DNA of 64,000 nucleotides from Embleya sp040605455 (GCF_040605455.1 NZ_JBEXCV010000016.1:25481-89480), one strand, 5' to 3'; shown: positions 54,299-63,678, counted from the first letter of the stretch. The notes: generated by a model not told the origin, from the letters alone. Numbers and translations: made by a program.

Positions 54299-54722
54299 CC
54301 GCGCGGCGGTAGCGCCGACGCGCCCGATGACGCCGTCCGGCGCGGCAGGACCGAGCAGTTTGGGGCACCGTGGCGAAGTCGCGGTCGGACAAGGGAGTTC
54401 GTGGGACGGTCGGCACGGCTTCGGGGTCTCCCCCAAGCCGTGTCGGATCGCGGCCGTTTCGGAGCTGTGTGGATCGCACCTCGTCGCGGGGGCCGCATCC
54501 TGCGGGGGTCGGCCGTACCGACAGGCGACAAGTTCGCGGATGACCGGGCAGGTCGGACAGTGCCCGCCGGTCTCCTGCGCGAAGCGCCGCCGTAGGGAGA
54601 ACACGCCGGCGCCGATCGCCGGGCCGACGACCGTCTCGGTGAGGGCCGGCGCCGTGAGCTTGACACTCGTGGCGGGTGAAGCGGGTCAGTGTGCGCCGTC
54701 CGGCCACTGCCGGCGGTGTGCG
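54299..54722. other. Intergenic, no confident gene
   Basis: 424 bp between converging genes. A minus-strand frame with several Cys (CPTCPVIRELVACRYG near 54540) would have to overlap most of the HAD gene and is not called. Confidence 0.35.
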
Positions 54723-55367
54723 TCACGGGGTCGACCCGGACGACGGCGCGGACGCGGGAGCACTGCCGGTGCCCTGCGGCAGCCTTCCGGTGAACGTGGC
54801 GTCCGGCAGGGCCGAGGGAAGCGGGGTCATGGCGACGACGACGCGGAAACCCGGACGCAGGGCGTCGGGGACATCGAAGAGTTGCTGGGCGACGACGGTC
54901 CGCCCCGGTGCCACGGTGCCGGTGAAGTCCTGCTGGGGGAGGCTGCCGTGGGTGATGCGCTCGGCGCTGGGTCCACCCACGCGGCCCATCTCGCTGATCC
55001 TCACACCCGACACGTCGTAGGGGGCCTGCGAGCGGTTGGTCACGGTGAGCGTGACGAGAGCGGGGAAGGAACCCGGACCGGCACTTTCCGCGGCGGGGGC
55101 GGGTTCGACGCGTGCCACCGACACGACGATTCCATTGGGCAACGCCACCCATCCCCCGACGGGGGCAGTGTTCGCCGGCCCGGTGTCGCGACCGGATCCG
55201 GGCCCGCAGGAGCGCAGCCATTCGTCCTGCGACAGACCGGGCGGATCACAGCTCACCGAGGGCGACCCCGAGGGGGCACGCGAAGCACTCTTCCCGTCGT
55301 CTCCGCAACCGGTCAGAGCGAGCAAGGCGGCGACCACGATTCCGACGGATACAATCCCACGCCACAC
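54723..55367 (-). CDS. Secreted lipoprotein
   Basis: A 214-residue lipoprotein. The signal peptide (VWRGIVSVGIVVAALLALTG) ends in the lipobox LTGC, followed by a Ser/Gly-rich linker and a beta-rich domain (LVTLTVTNRSQAPYDVSGVR, GTVAPGRTVVAQQLFDVPDA) that resembles DUF4352-type Ig-like domains. It is anchored to the outer leaflet of the membrane. GTG 55367 is chosen because AGGGG lies 7 bp upstream. Confidence 0.8.
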   Translation of the reverse strand: MWRGIVSVGIVVAALLALTGCGDDGKSASRAPSGSPSVSCDPPGLSQDEWLRSCGPGSGRDTGPANTAPVGGWVALPNGIVVSVARVEPAPAAESAGPGSFPALVTLTVTNRSQAPYDVSGVRISEMGRVGGPSAERITHGSLPQQDFTGTVAPGRTVVAQQLFDVPDALRPGFRVVVAMTPLPSALPDATFTGRLPQGTGSAPASAPSSGSTP

Positions 55368-55596
55368 GACATCCCCTTGGAGCCGACTGAATATCGGGGA
55401 CAGTGGTCCGTCGAACATCCCCTCAAACGGATCGCCGGGCTCGGAGGGGCCATTCGATGCGCGCCGCAAGGTCCCCCGATGATCGGCGCTGCGGCCCCTC
55501 ACCGAAATTCACCAGGATCGGCTGGAGCCCCGGACATGACCACCTCGTCCCCGACTCGTGCGCCGCCCGGATCCGGACCCTGTCGAATCCCCCGGC

Positions 55597-55747
55597 GTCC
55601 TGGGTCGGTTCCGCGCCGTGGTCCGCGACACGCTCGGCGCCTGGGCGGCCTCGGGACCGCACGGACGACGTCGTCCAAGTCGTCTCGGAACTCGTGGGTA
55701 ACGTTCTTCGGCACACGTGCGGCGAGGCCGAGTCGACGCCGGCCGCC
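55597..55747 (+). pseudogene. Possible SpoIIAB-like ATPase remnant
   Basis: One frame reads FRAVVRDTLGAWA and, after a shift near 55650, the next reads DDVVQVVSELVGNVLRHTCG. This matches the N-terminal helix and N-box of the single-domain histidine-kinase-like anti-sigma ATPases common in Streptomyces. The rest of the ATP-binding domain is absent. A short match, so uncertain. Confidence 0.35.
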
Positions 55748-55801
55748 ACTCCCGACGATTCATCGCCGAGGCGGGAGGCGCCTGGACGCGCTTGGGCGCT
55801 C

Positions 55802-55840
55802 CGCCATATTGTGTCGTCGTAACGACGACACAATATGGCG
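55802..55840. promoter_or_regulatory. 39 bp palindrome with RheA-type operator core
   Basis: Perfect 19 bp arms (CGCCATATTGTGTCGTCGT and its complement) around one central base at 55821. Its core, TGTCGTC-GTAAC-GACGACA (55812-55830), has the architecture of the RheA operator TGTCATC-N5-GATGACA with one base changed in each arm. It lies 22 bp before the start of a RheA-like gene and upstream of htpG. Confidence 0.8.
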
Positions 55841-55861
55841 TCGCCGAGGGGATGACTTCCA

Positions 55862-56575
55862 GTGGGGCACAGGGAGCGCGGTCCGGGGCCGACGCCCGGC
55901 GCGGCGTCCGGTTACGCCTCGGCCGCCCTGGACACCGGTGTGGCCCTGGGGTGGATCCGAGACACGATGCGCGCGGTCCACGAGCCGAGGCGCACACCCG
56001 ATTCGTCCGGCACGGCGTTGAGCGCGAACCAGGTGCTCGTCGCACTGACGCTGCTGCGCGAGCTGCGCCCGGAGATGGCCGGCTGGGAGCCCGACCTGAT
56101 CGAGGCCGCCCGGGTGTTGGGCACCAGCTGGGCCGACCTGGCTCCGGCGCTGGGTGTGGCCGGCCGCCAGGCGGCCGAAGGCCGGTATCTGCGACTTCGG
56201 CCCACCCCGGACGGCTCGCGGGCCACCGGCGACCAGCGGGTGGCCGCCGAACGGGACAAGCGGGCCGGTGACCGGGCGGTGGCCGGCTGGGCCCGGACCA
56301 ACGCCGCGGGCCTGCGGGAACCCGCCGGGCAGATCGACGCTCCGACCGACCTGCCGGCCGACGCCGAACCGGACCCGGCCGCGCTGTGTCGGGCCCTGGG
56401 CAGAGACGATGCCGCAGACCTCCTCGGCCCGCCGGCCAAGGCCCGTGGCCATCTCCGGCCCGGCCATCCGGCGCCGGCCGAACGGGTCGGCTCGGTGGAT
56501 CGCAGCATCGCCGAGGTCCGCCGGGCATCCGACCGGCGCCGCCGAGACAGCGGCCGTGAACGCACCACCGAGTGA
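55862..56575 (+). CDS. RheA paralogue upstream of htpG
   Basis: A 237-residue paralogue of the RheA-like protein at 49034. The matching blocks are LLRELRPEMAGWEPDLIEAA, GTSWADLAPALGVAGRQAAE (putative DNA-binding helices), RYLRLRPTPDG, and LREPAGQIDAPTDLPADAEP. It begins at GTG 55862, the first start after an in-frame stop at 55850. It precedes htpG on the same strand by 131 bp and probably regulates it through the 39 bp palindrome. Its C-terminal 40 residues are Arg-rich and differ from the paralogue. Confidence 0.75.
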   Translation: MGHRERGPGPTPGAASGYASAALDTGVALGWIRDTMRAVHEPRRTPDSSGTALSANQVLVALTLLRELRPEMAGWEPDLIEAARVLGTSWADLAPALGVAGRQAAEGRYLRLRPTPDGSRATGDQRVAAERDKRAGDRAVAGWARTNAAGLREPAGQIDAPTDLPADAEPDPAALCRALGRDDAADLLGPPAKARGHLRPGHPAPAERVGSVDRSIAEVRRASDRRRRDSGRERTTE

Positions 56576-56706
56576 GGATGCGATGGCCGTCCGACGGAAG
56601 GCGATCACCACGCAGGTGCGGGATCGCCGCACGGACCGCGGTGATCCCGAAACCGGGCTGGTCGTATCCGTTCAATCATGTTTTCTTCCCGAAAGGAGAC
56701 CCCAGG

Positions 56707-58635
56707 GTGGGTAGCAGCGTCGAAACGCTGGAATTCCAGGCCGAGACCCGTCAGTTGCTCCAGTTGGTGATCCACTCGATCTACTCGAACAAGGACATCT
56801 TCCTGCGCGAGCTGATCTCCAACGCCTCCGACGCACTGGACAAACTGCGGCTGGAGTCCCTGATCGACTCCGATCTCGAGGTCGACACCTCCGACCTGCA
56901 CATTGCCTTGGACATCGACAAGGACGCCCGCACGCTGACCGTCCGCGACACGGGTATCGGCATGAGTCGGGACGACCTCGTGGAGCTGATCGGCACCATC
57001 GCCAAGTCCGGCACCGCCGGTCTGCTGGAGAAGATCAAGGAAGCCAAGGAAGCCAAGGACACCGTCGCGGCGCAGAACCTGATCGGGCAGTTCGGCGTCG
57101 GCTTCTACTCGGCGTTCATGGTGGCCGACAAGGTCACCCTGAGCACCCGGCGGGCAGGCACCGACTCCGGCACCCTGTGGGAGTCCGACGGCGAGGGCAC
57201 CTACGACATCCGGGCCGTCGACGGTCTGCCCGTCGGCACCTCGGTCACCCTGCACCTCAAGGCCGCCGACAGCGAGGACGGGCTGGCGGATTATCTGGCG
57301 GAGTGGAAGATCCGCCAGATTGTGAAACAGTACTCGGACTTCATCCGCTGGCCGATCCGGATGGCCACCGTACGCACCGACACGGACGGCGTCACCACGC
57401 ACGGAGTCGACACGCTCAACTCGATGAAGGCGCTGTGGGCCCGGCCGCGCAGTGAGGTGACCGAGGCCGAGTACAGCGAGTTCTACAAGCAGATCAGCCA
57501 CGATGGGCTCGACCCGGCCGAGACGATCCACATGCGCGCCGAGGGCAATTTCGAGTACGAGGCGCTGCTGTTCATTCCGTCGCAGGCACCGTTCGACCTG
57601 TTCTCCCGCGAGTCCAAGAGCGGCGTGCAGCTTTACGTCAAGCGCGTGTTCATCATGGACGACTGCGAAGCGCTGATGCCGAACTACCTGCGCTTCGTCA
57701 AGGGTGTCGTGGATGCCCACGACCTGTCGCTGAACATCTCCCGCGAGATCCTGCAGCAGGATCGCCAGATCCGCGGCGTGCGCCGGCGTCTGGTCAAGAA
57801 GGTCCTCGGCGCCATCAAGGACATGCAGGCCAAGGACGGCGAGCGCTACGCGAAGTTGTGGGCCCAGTTCGGTCGGGCGCTGAAGGAGGGCCTGCTCCAG
57901 GACACCGACAACATCGAGGCCCTGCTGGAGCTGGTGTCGGCCGCCTCCACGCACGACGCGGAGAGGCCCACCACCCTGCGCGAGTACGTCGAGCGCATGA
58001 AGGACGGCCAGGACGCGATCTACTACCTGACCGGCGAGACCCGCGCGATGGTGGAGAATTCGCCCCACATGGAGGCCTTCGCCGCCAAGGGATACGAGGT
58101 CCTGATCCTGACCGACCCGGTCGACGAGGTCTGGGTCGACCAGGTCCCGGCCTTCGACGGCCACCGGCTGCAATCGATCGCCAAGGGCCAGGTCGACCTC
58201 GACGAGGCGACCGACGCCGGCGACGAGGAGGCCGGAGCCGAAAAGGCCAAGCGCGAGCAGGACTTCGCCGCCCTGCTGCCGTGGCTGACCACGACCCTGT
58301 CCGAGCAGGTGAAGCAGGTCCGGCTGTCGTCGCGGCTGACGACGTCGGCGGCGTGCATCGTCGGCGACGCCCACGACATGACCCCGACGCTGGAGAAGAT
58401 GTACCGGGCGATGGGGCAGGAGATGCCCTCGGTCAAGCGGATCCTGGAGCTCAACCCGACACACCCGCTGATCACCGCGCTGCGCTCGGCGCACGAGGCG
58501 AACGCCGACGACCCCGCGCTGGCGGAGATCGTCGAGTTGGTGTACGGCGGCGCGGTACTCGCCGAAGGCGGCGACCTGCCCGACCCGGCCCGCTTCACCC
58601 GGCTGCTCACCGACCACCTGGCCCGCGGCCTGTAA
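56707..58635 (+). CDS. htpG: Hsp90-family chaperone HtpG
   Basis: A 642-residue bacterial Hsp90, an ATP-dependent chaperone. The GHKL ATPase domain is complete (LRELISNASDALDKLRLES, RDTGIGMSRDDLVELIGTIA, GQFGVGFYSAFMVADKVTL), followed by the middle domain with SREILQQDRQIRGVRRRLVK (catalytic Arg loop) and the C-terminal dimerisation domain. The start is GTG 56707 with AGGAG 8 bp upstream. Co-location with a RheA paralogue and a RheA-type palindrome suggests heat control. A 15 bp hairpin follows at 58838. Confidence 0.95.
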   Translation: MGSSVETLEFQAETRQLLQLVIHSIYSNKDIFLRELISNASDALDKLRLESLIDSDLEVDTSDLHIALDIDKDARTLTVRDTGIGMSRDDLVELIGTIAKSGTAGLLEKIKEAKEAKDTVAAQNLIGQFGVGFYSAFMVADKVTLSTRRAGTDSGTLWESDGEGTYDIRAVDGLPVGTSVTLHLKAADSEDGLADYLAEWKIRQIVKQYSDFIRWPIRMATVRTDTDGVTTHGVDTLNSMKALWARPRSEVTEAEYSEFYKQISHDGLDPAETIHMRAEGNFEYEALLFIPSQAPFDLFSRESKSGVQLYVKRVFIMDDCEALMPNYLRFVKGVVDAHDLSLNISREILQQDRQIRGVRRRLVKKVLGAIKDMQAKDGERYAKLWAQFGRALKEGLLQDTDNIEALLELVSAASTHDAERPTTLREYVERMKDGQDAIYYLTGETRAMVENSPHMEAFAAKGYEVLILTDPVDEVWVDQVPAFDGHRLQSIAKGQVDLDEATDAGDEEAGAEKAKREQDFAALLPWLTTTLSEQVKQVRLSSRLTTSAACIVGDAHDMTPTLEKMYRAMGQEMPSVKRILELNPTHPLITALRSAHEANADDPALAEIVELVYGGAVLAEGGDLPDPARFTRLLTDHLARGL

Positions 58636-58837
58636 CCGGTGGGGGTGTGACCGCCCCGGCCCGAACGGCCCGGCCGGTCGCACCCCCGAACCCGCTCACC
58701 GGCGGGTCGCATCGTCTGACCGCTCCACCACCGGCAGGCCCGGATCGCTCGATCGCACACCCGGGACGGCCCCGCAACCACCGCCGGATGAGCGGGAGTT
58801 GCCGATGGCCGAGCAAGGCGGGGGCGCGCTGACGCGG

Positions 58838-58870
58838 GTGATGCCCGGCAGGGGTCCTGCCGGGCATCAC
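58838..58870. terminator. Bidirectional terminator hairpin
   Basis: GTGATGCCCGGCAGG, loop GGT, then CCTGCCGGGCATCAC: a perfect 15 bp stem between converging htpG and the chitinase gene. Confidence 0.8.
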
Positions 58871-58900
58871 GCGGTTCACCTCGGGAGATCAGGGACGCAT

Positions 58901-60424
58901 TCAGCAGGCGCCGAGGTCCTGCCAGACACCCCACTGGCCGGTGGTGCCGGGCGTCTCGCCGAGCGTCCACCACTTGGCCTTCCAGGTGTGACCCTGGTGC
59001 GAGACCTGCTGCCCACCGGTGTAGACCGTGCCCGACGCCCACGGGGGTGCCGTGCACTGGTGACCGTTCCCGCCGGTGACGGTCAGGGCGTAGGTCGTGG
59101 TGTGACCGCCGGAGGCGGCAGCCCCGGCCACGGTGATGTTGTACGTGCCCGACACGGTCGCCGCGGTGGTGTTGACGGTGAGTGTCGAGGAGCCGCCCGC
59201 CGTCACCGAGGTGGGGCTGAGTGAGGCGGTGACGCCCGCCGGGGCACCGCCGACGGTCAGGTTCACCGTCTGCGCGGCACCGGCCGTCACCGCAGTCGAG
59301 ATCGTGGAGGTGGTCGAGGAGCCTGCGGCGACGGACCCGGAGGCGGGGGTCGCCTTGACCGAGAAGTCGTTGGTCGGGTTCGTGGTGCCGCCGGTGAAGG
59401 GCGCGAAGATGTGGCTGAAGTCCCAGGTGTTCTGTGCGATGCCGGAGCAGTTGTCCGCGGCCGGCTGGTTCGGGCAGTTGCCGTTGTCGCGCTGGAGGGC
59501 CCAGAACGAGAGGGTGTCGATGCCCTTGGCGACGGCCCAGTCATAGACCTGGCGGGCGTTGGCGAGGCTGAACGTCTCGGCCGGCCCGAAGTCGTCGACG
59601 CCGATCATCTCGGTGACGCCGACCATGCCCCACAACTGCGCGGGGGTCTTGGTCGGGTAGAGCTGCGCGAGCGTGTTGTACAGGCCCTGCGCCGCGGTCT
59701 CGGTGTCGTTGGCCATGTTGTGCGTGGCGTTGTCGTAGTAGTCGAACGTCATGATGTTGACGACGTCGACCTTGGTGCCGTTGGCGACGGCGTTCCGGAG
59801 CAGGGCCACGCCGTTGGCCGCCGGGCCGCTGGTCGTGGTGGGCAGCGTGTAGGAGATCTCGATCTTGCGCCCGTTGGCCGCGGCCCAGTCCTGGACCTGT
59901 TTGATGGCCTTGTTCCGCCGGTCGATGCCCGCGGTGTTGTCGAGCGCGTCGACCTCGATGTCCATGTCGAGCCGCGTGACGTCATAGGTCGTGATGACCT
60001 TCTGGTACGCGGCGGCGATCTGGTTGACGTCGGTACAACTGTCGGCGATCTCGGTGCCGGTGGTGTCCGCCGTGTAGCCGCCGAACGAGGGGATGACGTC
60101 CCCGCCGTTGGCTTGAATCGTCTTGATGTCGGCACCGAACGTCGAGGAGGCGATCGGCATGCCGGTGTCGCCGTTCCAGTACGGCGTGCAGGATCCCTTG
60201 GTCGCGGTCTGGAGGAACGCCATGGTCAGGTGCTTGGCGCCGGATCGGGCGGCCAGCGCGGCGGGGCTGTCACCGGTCCACGCCTCGAAGTAGGGGGCGA
60301 AGACGTGGCTTGGGAGCGGAGTTGCGGCCTGGGCCGGCCCGCCACCCATCATGGTCAGGCTCACCGCCGCTGCGGTGGTGACGGTCGCGGCTACGGCCGC
60401 GCGGAACGTACGCAAGAGTCGCAT
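58901..60424 (-). CDS. Secreted GH18 chitinase with Ig-like and chitin-binding domains
   Basis: A 507-residue secreted chitinase. A signal peptide (RLLRTFRAAVAATVTTAAAV ... AQA, cleaved near residue 33) is followed by a GH18 barrel with the catalytic DxDxE in TRLDMDIEVDALDN, then an Ig-like domain (about residues 350-445, LTVGGAPAGVTASLSPTSVT) and a C-terminal carbohydrate-binding module 5/12 (WASGTVYTGGQQVSHQGHTW, KAKWWTLGETPG). It should hydrolyse chitin outside the cell. Two dre-like boxes upstream point to DasR control. It starts at ATG 60424. Confidence 0.93.
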   Translation of the reverse strand: MRLLRTFRAAVAATVTTAAAVSLTMMGGGPAQAATPLPSHVFAPYFEAWTGDSPAALAARSGAKHLTMAFLQTATKGSCTPYWNGDTGMPIASSTFGADIKTIQANGGDVIPSFGGYTADTTGTEIADSCTDVNQIAAAYQKVITTYDVTRLDMDIEVDALDNTAGIDRRNKAIKQVQDWAAANGRKIEISYTLPTTTSGPAANGVALLRNAVANGTKVDVVNIMTFDYYDNATHNMANDTETAAQGLYNTLAQLYPTKTPAQLWGMVGVTEMIGVDDFGPAETFSLANARQVYDWAVAKGIDTLSFWALQRDNGNCPNQPAADNCSGIAQNTWDFSHIFAPFTGGTTNPTNDFSVKATPASGSVAAGSSTTSTISTAVTAGAAQTVNLTVGGAPAGVTASLSPTSVTAGGSSTLTVNTTAATVSGTYNITVAGAAASGGHTTTYALTVTGGNGHQCTAPPWASGTVYTGGQQVSHQGHTWKAKWWTLGETPGTTGQWGVWQDLGAC

Positions 60425-60514
60425 GTGCGTCCAGTCTGTATACGTGGGGACGTACCGCCGATTCGCGTCGCACGGCGGCATGGGGTATGAGACAGCCCGA
60501 CACACACGGAAGTC

Positions 60515-60545
60515 AATGGTCTGGACCAAAGTGGACTAGACCATT
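60515..60545. promoter_or_regulatory. Two adjacent DasR-type dre boxes
   Basis: AATGGTCTGGACCAAA (60515-60530) and AGTGGACTAGACCATT (60530-60545) each match the DasR element (TGGTCTAGACCA core) with one mismatch in the core. They lie 90-120 bp upstream of the chitinase ATG, where DasR boxes of Streptomyces chi genes are found. The remaining region to 60803 contains no gene. Confidence 0.75.
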
Positions 60546-60803
60546 AATTTTCAAGGAAATGGTTTACCGTGCAAGGGAGTTGCCCGGCGCAGCGAATACC
60601 GTCGCCCCATTGTTTCGAGGGCCGGCTGGAAACCGCCGGTCCGGCCGCGCCGAACCCCGCCCGCGAGCGAGGACGCGCGGTCGCCGCGGCGCAATCCCGC
60701 CACGCCGCGCGGAGGACCCGCCGCCAGTCGTACCCGGGCCCTCCGCTGCGCCACCCGCGCCCGATGGCACGATCGGGCTGAACCGCCTGCGGCTACGCCG
60801 GGT

Positions 60804-62552
60804 TCACGTGGCGAACTCTCCGAGCCACTCTCGATTGAGCACGTACTTGGGCAGGTACGGCGATGTCGTGTCGACGTCGACGGGGAATCCCATGTCGTAC
60901 GCGATACAGGCCATCGCCAGCGGGCCCAGTGCCACCCGACCGCGCGGCGCACCCGAACCGTCCCAATAGCGGGCATGGTGGGCGAGGGCTTCGGCGAGGG
61001 CCTCCGAGAAGGCCGCCTGGTCGTTCGTCAGCAAGCGGTGGAAGAGCGCCACCGGCTGGTAGTCGATCAGGTTGAGGAAGTCCGCGGGCGTGCGGGTGGC
61101 CACGTCGGGCCCGGACGCGTTCATGGTGGCGATCAACTTCTGGACGACATCGTCCGTGGGGCGCCTCAACCAATAGCTCTGCAGGGTGTCGATCCAGTGC
61201 AGGACGTAGTCGTCCACCGGTTCGATACGGCGCAACTCCTCCAGCGGCACTCGGCACAGGCCGGTCAACCGCTCCTGCTCACGGCAGACGACCGCGAGCC
61301 AGAAGGCGTCGAGCCAGGCACGGGCGCCGGCGTACGGTGCGGGGCCGGAGCCGGGCAGAGCAAGCTCGCGCTCGCCGACCCGGCACTGCACGGTCCCCTC
61401 CCGGGCGAGGGTGGTGGCGAACAGCGCGGAGCCGACCTGCATCGCGGTGACCCACGCCTCCCAGGTCTCCAACTTCGCCGCGCCGGCGTCGTCGGCGCAG
61501 CGTGCGTGCGCAAGGTCCACGGCCGCCTGGAAACCGCCACCGAAGCCACTCGTGTCGTGCTCCAACCGCGTGGTGAACTCGGCCACCGTGCGGGTGAGTT
61601 GCTCGACATCGACCGTGGCGTCGTCGACCTCGCGCGCCGGACTGCCGCTGCCGTCCCGGTCGCGCAGGCTCTTCATCAGATCCATCAGTTCCTGCGGCGG
61701 CACCACGGAGAACGTGCGCCTGTCGCGGTCGAAGGCCGTCAGCGAAACCAACCGCCCCCGGCACCACCAGTACAGCCTCGGGGACAGCGAGCCCGGGCCG
61801 TCCTCATACGCGCCCAAGGCATATGCACCAAGGTCGTTGACCGCATCCACGACCGTGCCGTCGACGATCGCATGGAACGCCAGCAGGTGCCTCGTGGGCA
61901 CGGCCACCAGTGCCCCGGCCGCCGGCAACTCCCGCCCGGTGACGGCCCGGACCAACTCCGGCAGTTCCAGCGCCTTGCTCGCGACGAAGTGCGAGCCACC
62001 ACTGACGGAGTGCAGCAGCGCGCCCTGCGGTCCGCGCACCTCCACGTGTTCCACCGGATCGCTCAGCAGATTCGCCCGTCCGGCCGCCCACAGCTCTTCG
62101 AGCCCGGTGCGTGCCACATCCCCGTCGGTCAGGATCCGCACCGAGCTGGGCGCGTCCAGGGCGAAGGCCACAATGAGTCCCTCGGCCACCGGGCGTACGT
62201 AGCGGAACCCGGACGCGGCATCCGCGGGAAAGAAGTCGTCGGGCAGCAGCCGCGGATAGGCCCGCCGCAACCACTCCTGCGCGCTCTCCTCACCCTGGGA
62301 CGTGGTCTCCTCCAGGCTGCCGAAGTGCTGTTCCACCATCGCGGGCCAATGCTCCTCGCCCACCGCGCGACACCGCTGCGCCAGGTTCGTGAGCGGACCG
62401 AGACGGCCGGCGTGCTCCACGGCATCGCCCTCGACGGCCGGGCGCACACCATGCCGGGCCTGGAAGAAGTCGGCCGTCAACCCGCGCAGATACGCGGCCT
62501 GCCGCAGCGTCAGCATGGGCAGGTGGGGATCAGGTATGTCGTGTCGTGTCAC
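60804..62552 (-). CDS. Two-domain Imm49-family immunity protein
   Basis: A 582-residue cytoplasmic protein. Residues 1-270 are an unassigned mixed domain (PTRHLLAFHAIVDGTVVDAV, EGLIVAFALDAPSS). Residues 290-582 are an Imm49 domain with helical repeats and the family's C-terminal signature (LAMACIAYDMGFPVDVDT, SPYLPKYVLNREWLGEF). Imm49 proteins neutralise polymorphic toxins of competing or sibling cells. No toxin gene is adjacent. The start is GTG 62552. Confidence 0.75.
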   Translation of the reverse strand: MTRHDIPDPHLPMLTLRQAAYLRGLTADFFQARHGVRPAVEGDAVEHAGRLGPLTNLAQRCRAVGEEHWPAMVEQHFGSLEETTSQGEESAQEWLRRAYPRLLPDDFFPADAASGFRYVRPVAEGLIVAFALDAPSSVRILTDGDVARTGLEELWAAGRANLLSDPVEHVEVRGPQGALLHSVSGGSHFVASKALELPELVRAVTGRELPAAGALVAVPTRHLLAFHAIVDGTVVDAVNDLGAYALGAYEDGPGSLSPRLYWWCRGRLVSLTAFDRDRRTFSVVPPQELMDLMKSLRDRDGSGSPAREVDDATVDVEQLTRTVAEFTTRLEHDTSGFGGGFQAAVDLAHARCADDAGAAKLETWEAWVTAMQVGSALFATTLAREGTVQCRVGERELALPGSGPAPYAGARAWLDAFWLAVVCREQERLTGLCRVPLEELRRIEPVDDYVLHWIDTLQSYWLRRPTDDVVQKLIATMNASGPDVATRTPADFLNLIDYQPVALFHRLLTNDQAAFSEALAEALAHHARYWDGSGAPRGRVALGPLAMACIAYDMGFPVDVDTTSPYLPKYVLNREWLGEFAT

Positions 62553-62661
62553 ACCGCGACTCTACGAAAGCGGTCCGGGCCGGCCCAATCCCATTCGCGC
62601 TGGACCGGCTGCGCGCACGGGCTCGGCAGCCGCCGCCGACCGGGACCGTGTCCACACCTGT

Positions 62662-63660
62662 TCATGCGCGATGTGGGCTTTGCCGGGCCGACCGCAGGAG
62701 CCGGTCGGCGAGTGCCGTCACGAGGTCGCGGAGTTCGTCCGGTCGCTCGATGACGAACGGCCGGTCCAGCGACGCGAGTACGGCGGGTAGCCAGTCGAGT
62801 CGTTCCACCCGCAGTTCGACCCGGCACCAGGGCGCCGGGTCCCCCGGGTCGCTCGCGGACGGCGACTCCGCCACGATGGCGATGCCGGCGGGAAGGCGGG
62901 TGCGGATCTCTGCGGCTGTCCCCTGCACGCGCACAGTCACGTCGTGCCGGTAAGGAGCGGTGGCGAGCCCGGTCAGGACGCGCTCCGCCGGGTCGAATCC
63001 GGCGGGTGGCTCGAACGTGCCGGGCAGGGCCCTCGCGTCGGCGATGCGATCCAGCCGGAACGTGCGCTCCTCGCCCACCGCGAGGTCCGCACCCGTCACG
63101 TACCACCTGCCCGAGTGGGCGACGAGCCCATACGGGTGCAGCGAGCGTTCGCTGCGCCGGCCGTCGGCGGCGCCGTAGCGGATCGAGATCGGCCGGTGAT
63201 GGCGCACCGCGTCCGCGATCGCGAGCAGGACCGCGCTCTCCGGGGCGGTCGGCTCACCGGGCGGCGCGGTGAAGGCGAGAGAGTCGAGCACGGCGTCGAG
63301 CCTGCGGCCGAGCCGCTCGGGCAGGACGCGCCGGATCTTGGCCGCCGCCGTCTCGCTCGCCGTGCCGGTGGCCGTCATCAGGCCGGCCCGCCGACCCGCG
63401 ACCAGGCCGAGCAACACGGCGAGCGCTTCGTCGTCGCTCAGCATGAGCGGTGGCATGCGGTAGCCGGAAGCCAACCGGTAGCCGCCGTAGCGGCCGCGCA
63501 CGGACTCGACGGGTACGTCGAGGTCGATCAGGTGGTCGACGTACCGGCGCACCGTGCGCTCGTCGACGTCGAGCCGGTCGGCGAGTTCGGCCACGGTCCG
63601 GATGCCTCCCGCCTGTAGGAGTTCCAGCAGGGTGAGCACGCGCGCGATGGGTCGGGACAT
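62662..63660 (-). CDS. WYL-domain transcriptional regulator
   Basis: A 332-residue regulator of the YafY type. An N-terminal winged helix (MSRPIARVLTLLELLQAGGI, TVAELADRLDVDERTVRRYV) is followed by a WYL domain (ISIRYGAADGRRSERSLHPY, GLVAHSGRWYVTGAD) and a C-terminal WCX region (VTVRVQGTAAEIRTRLPAGI). It is divergent from a VOC-family gene, its likely target, and a dyad lies between them. Confidence 0.9.
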   Translation of the reverse strand: MSRPIARVLTLLELLQAGGIRTVAELADRLDVDERTVRRYVDHLIDLDVPVESVRGRYGGYRLASGYRMPPLMLSDDEALAVLLGLVAGRRAGLMTATGTASETAAAKIRRVLPERLGRRLDAVLDSLAFTAPPGEPTAPESAVLLAIADAVRHHRPISIRYGAADGRRSERSLHPYGLVAHSGRWYVTGADLAVGEERTFRLDRIADARALPGTFEPPAGFDPAERVLTGLATAPYRHDVTVRVQGTAAEIRTRLPAGIAIVAESPSASDPGDPAPWCRVELRVERLDWLPAVLASLDRPFVIERPDELRDLVTALADRLLRSARQSPHRA

Positions 63661-63678
63661 GGCGGAAAGTCTCCTGCG

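Noticed and set aside
53936..54604. Cys-rich minus-strand frame with CPTCP and CRYG motifs
   Set aside because: It would overlap about half of the well-supported HAD gene in antisense and lacks a clear family match.
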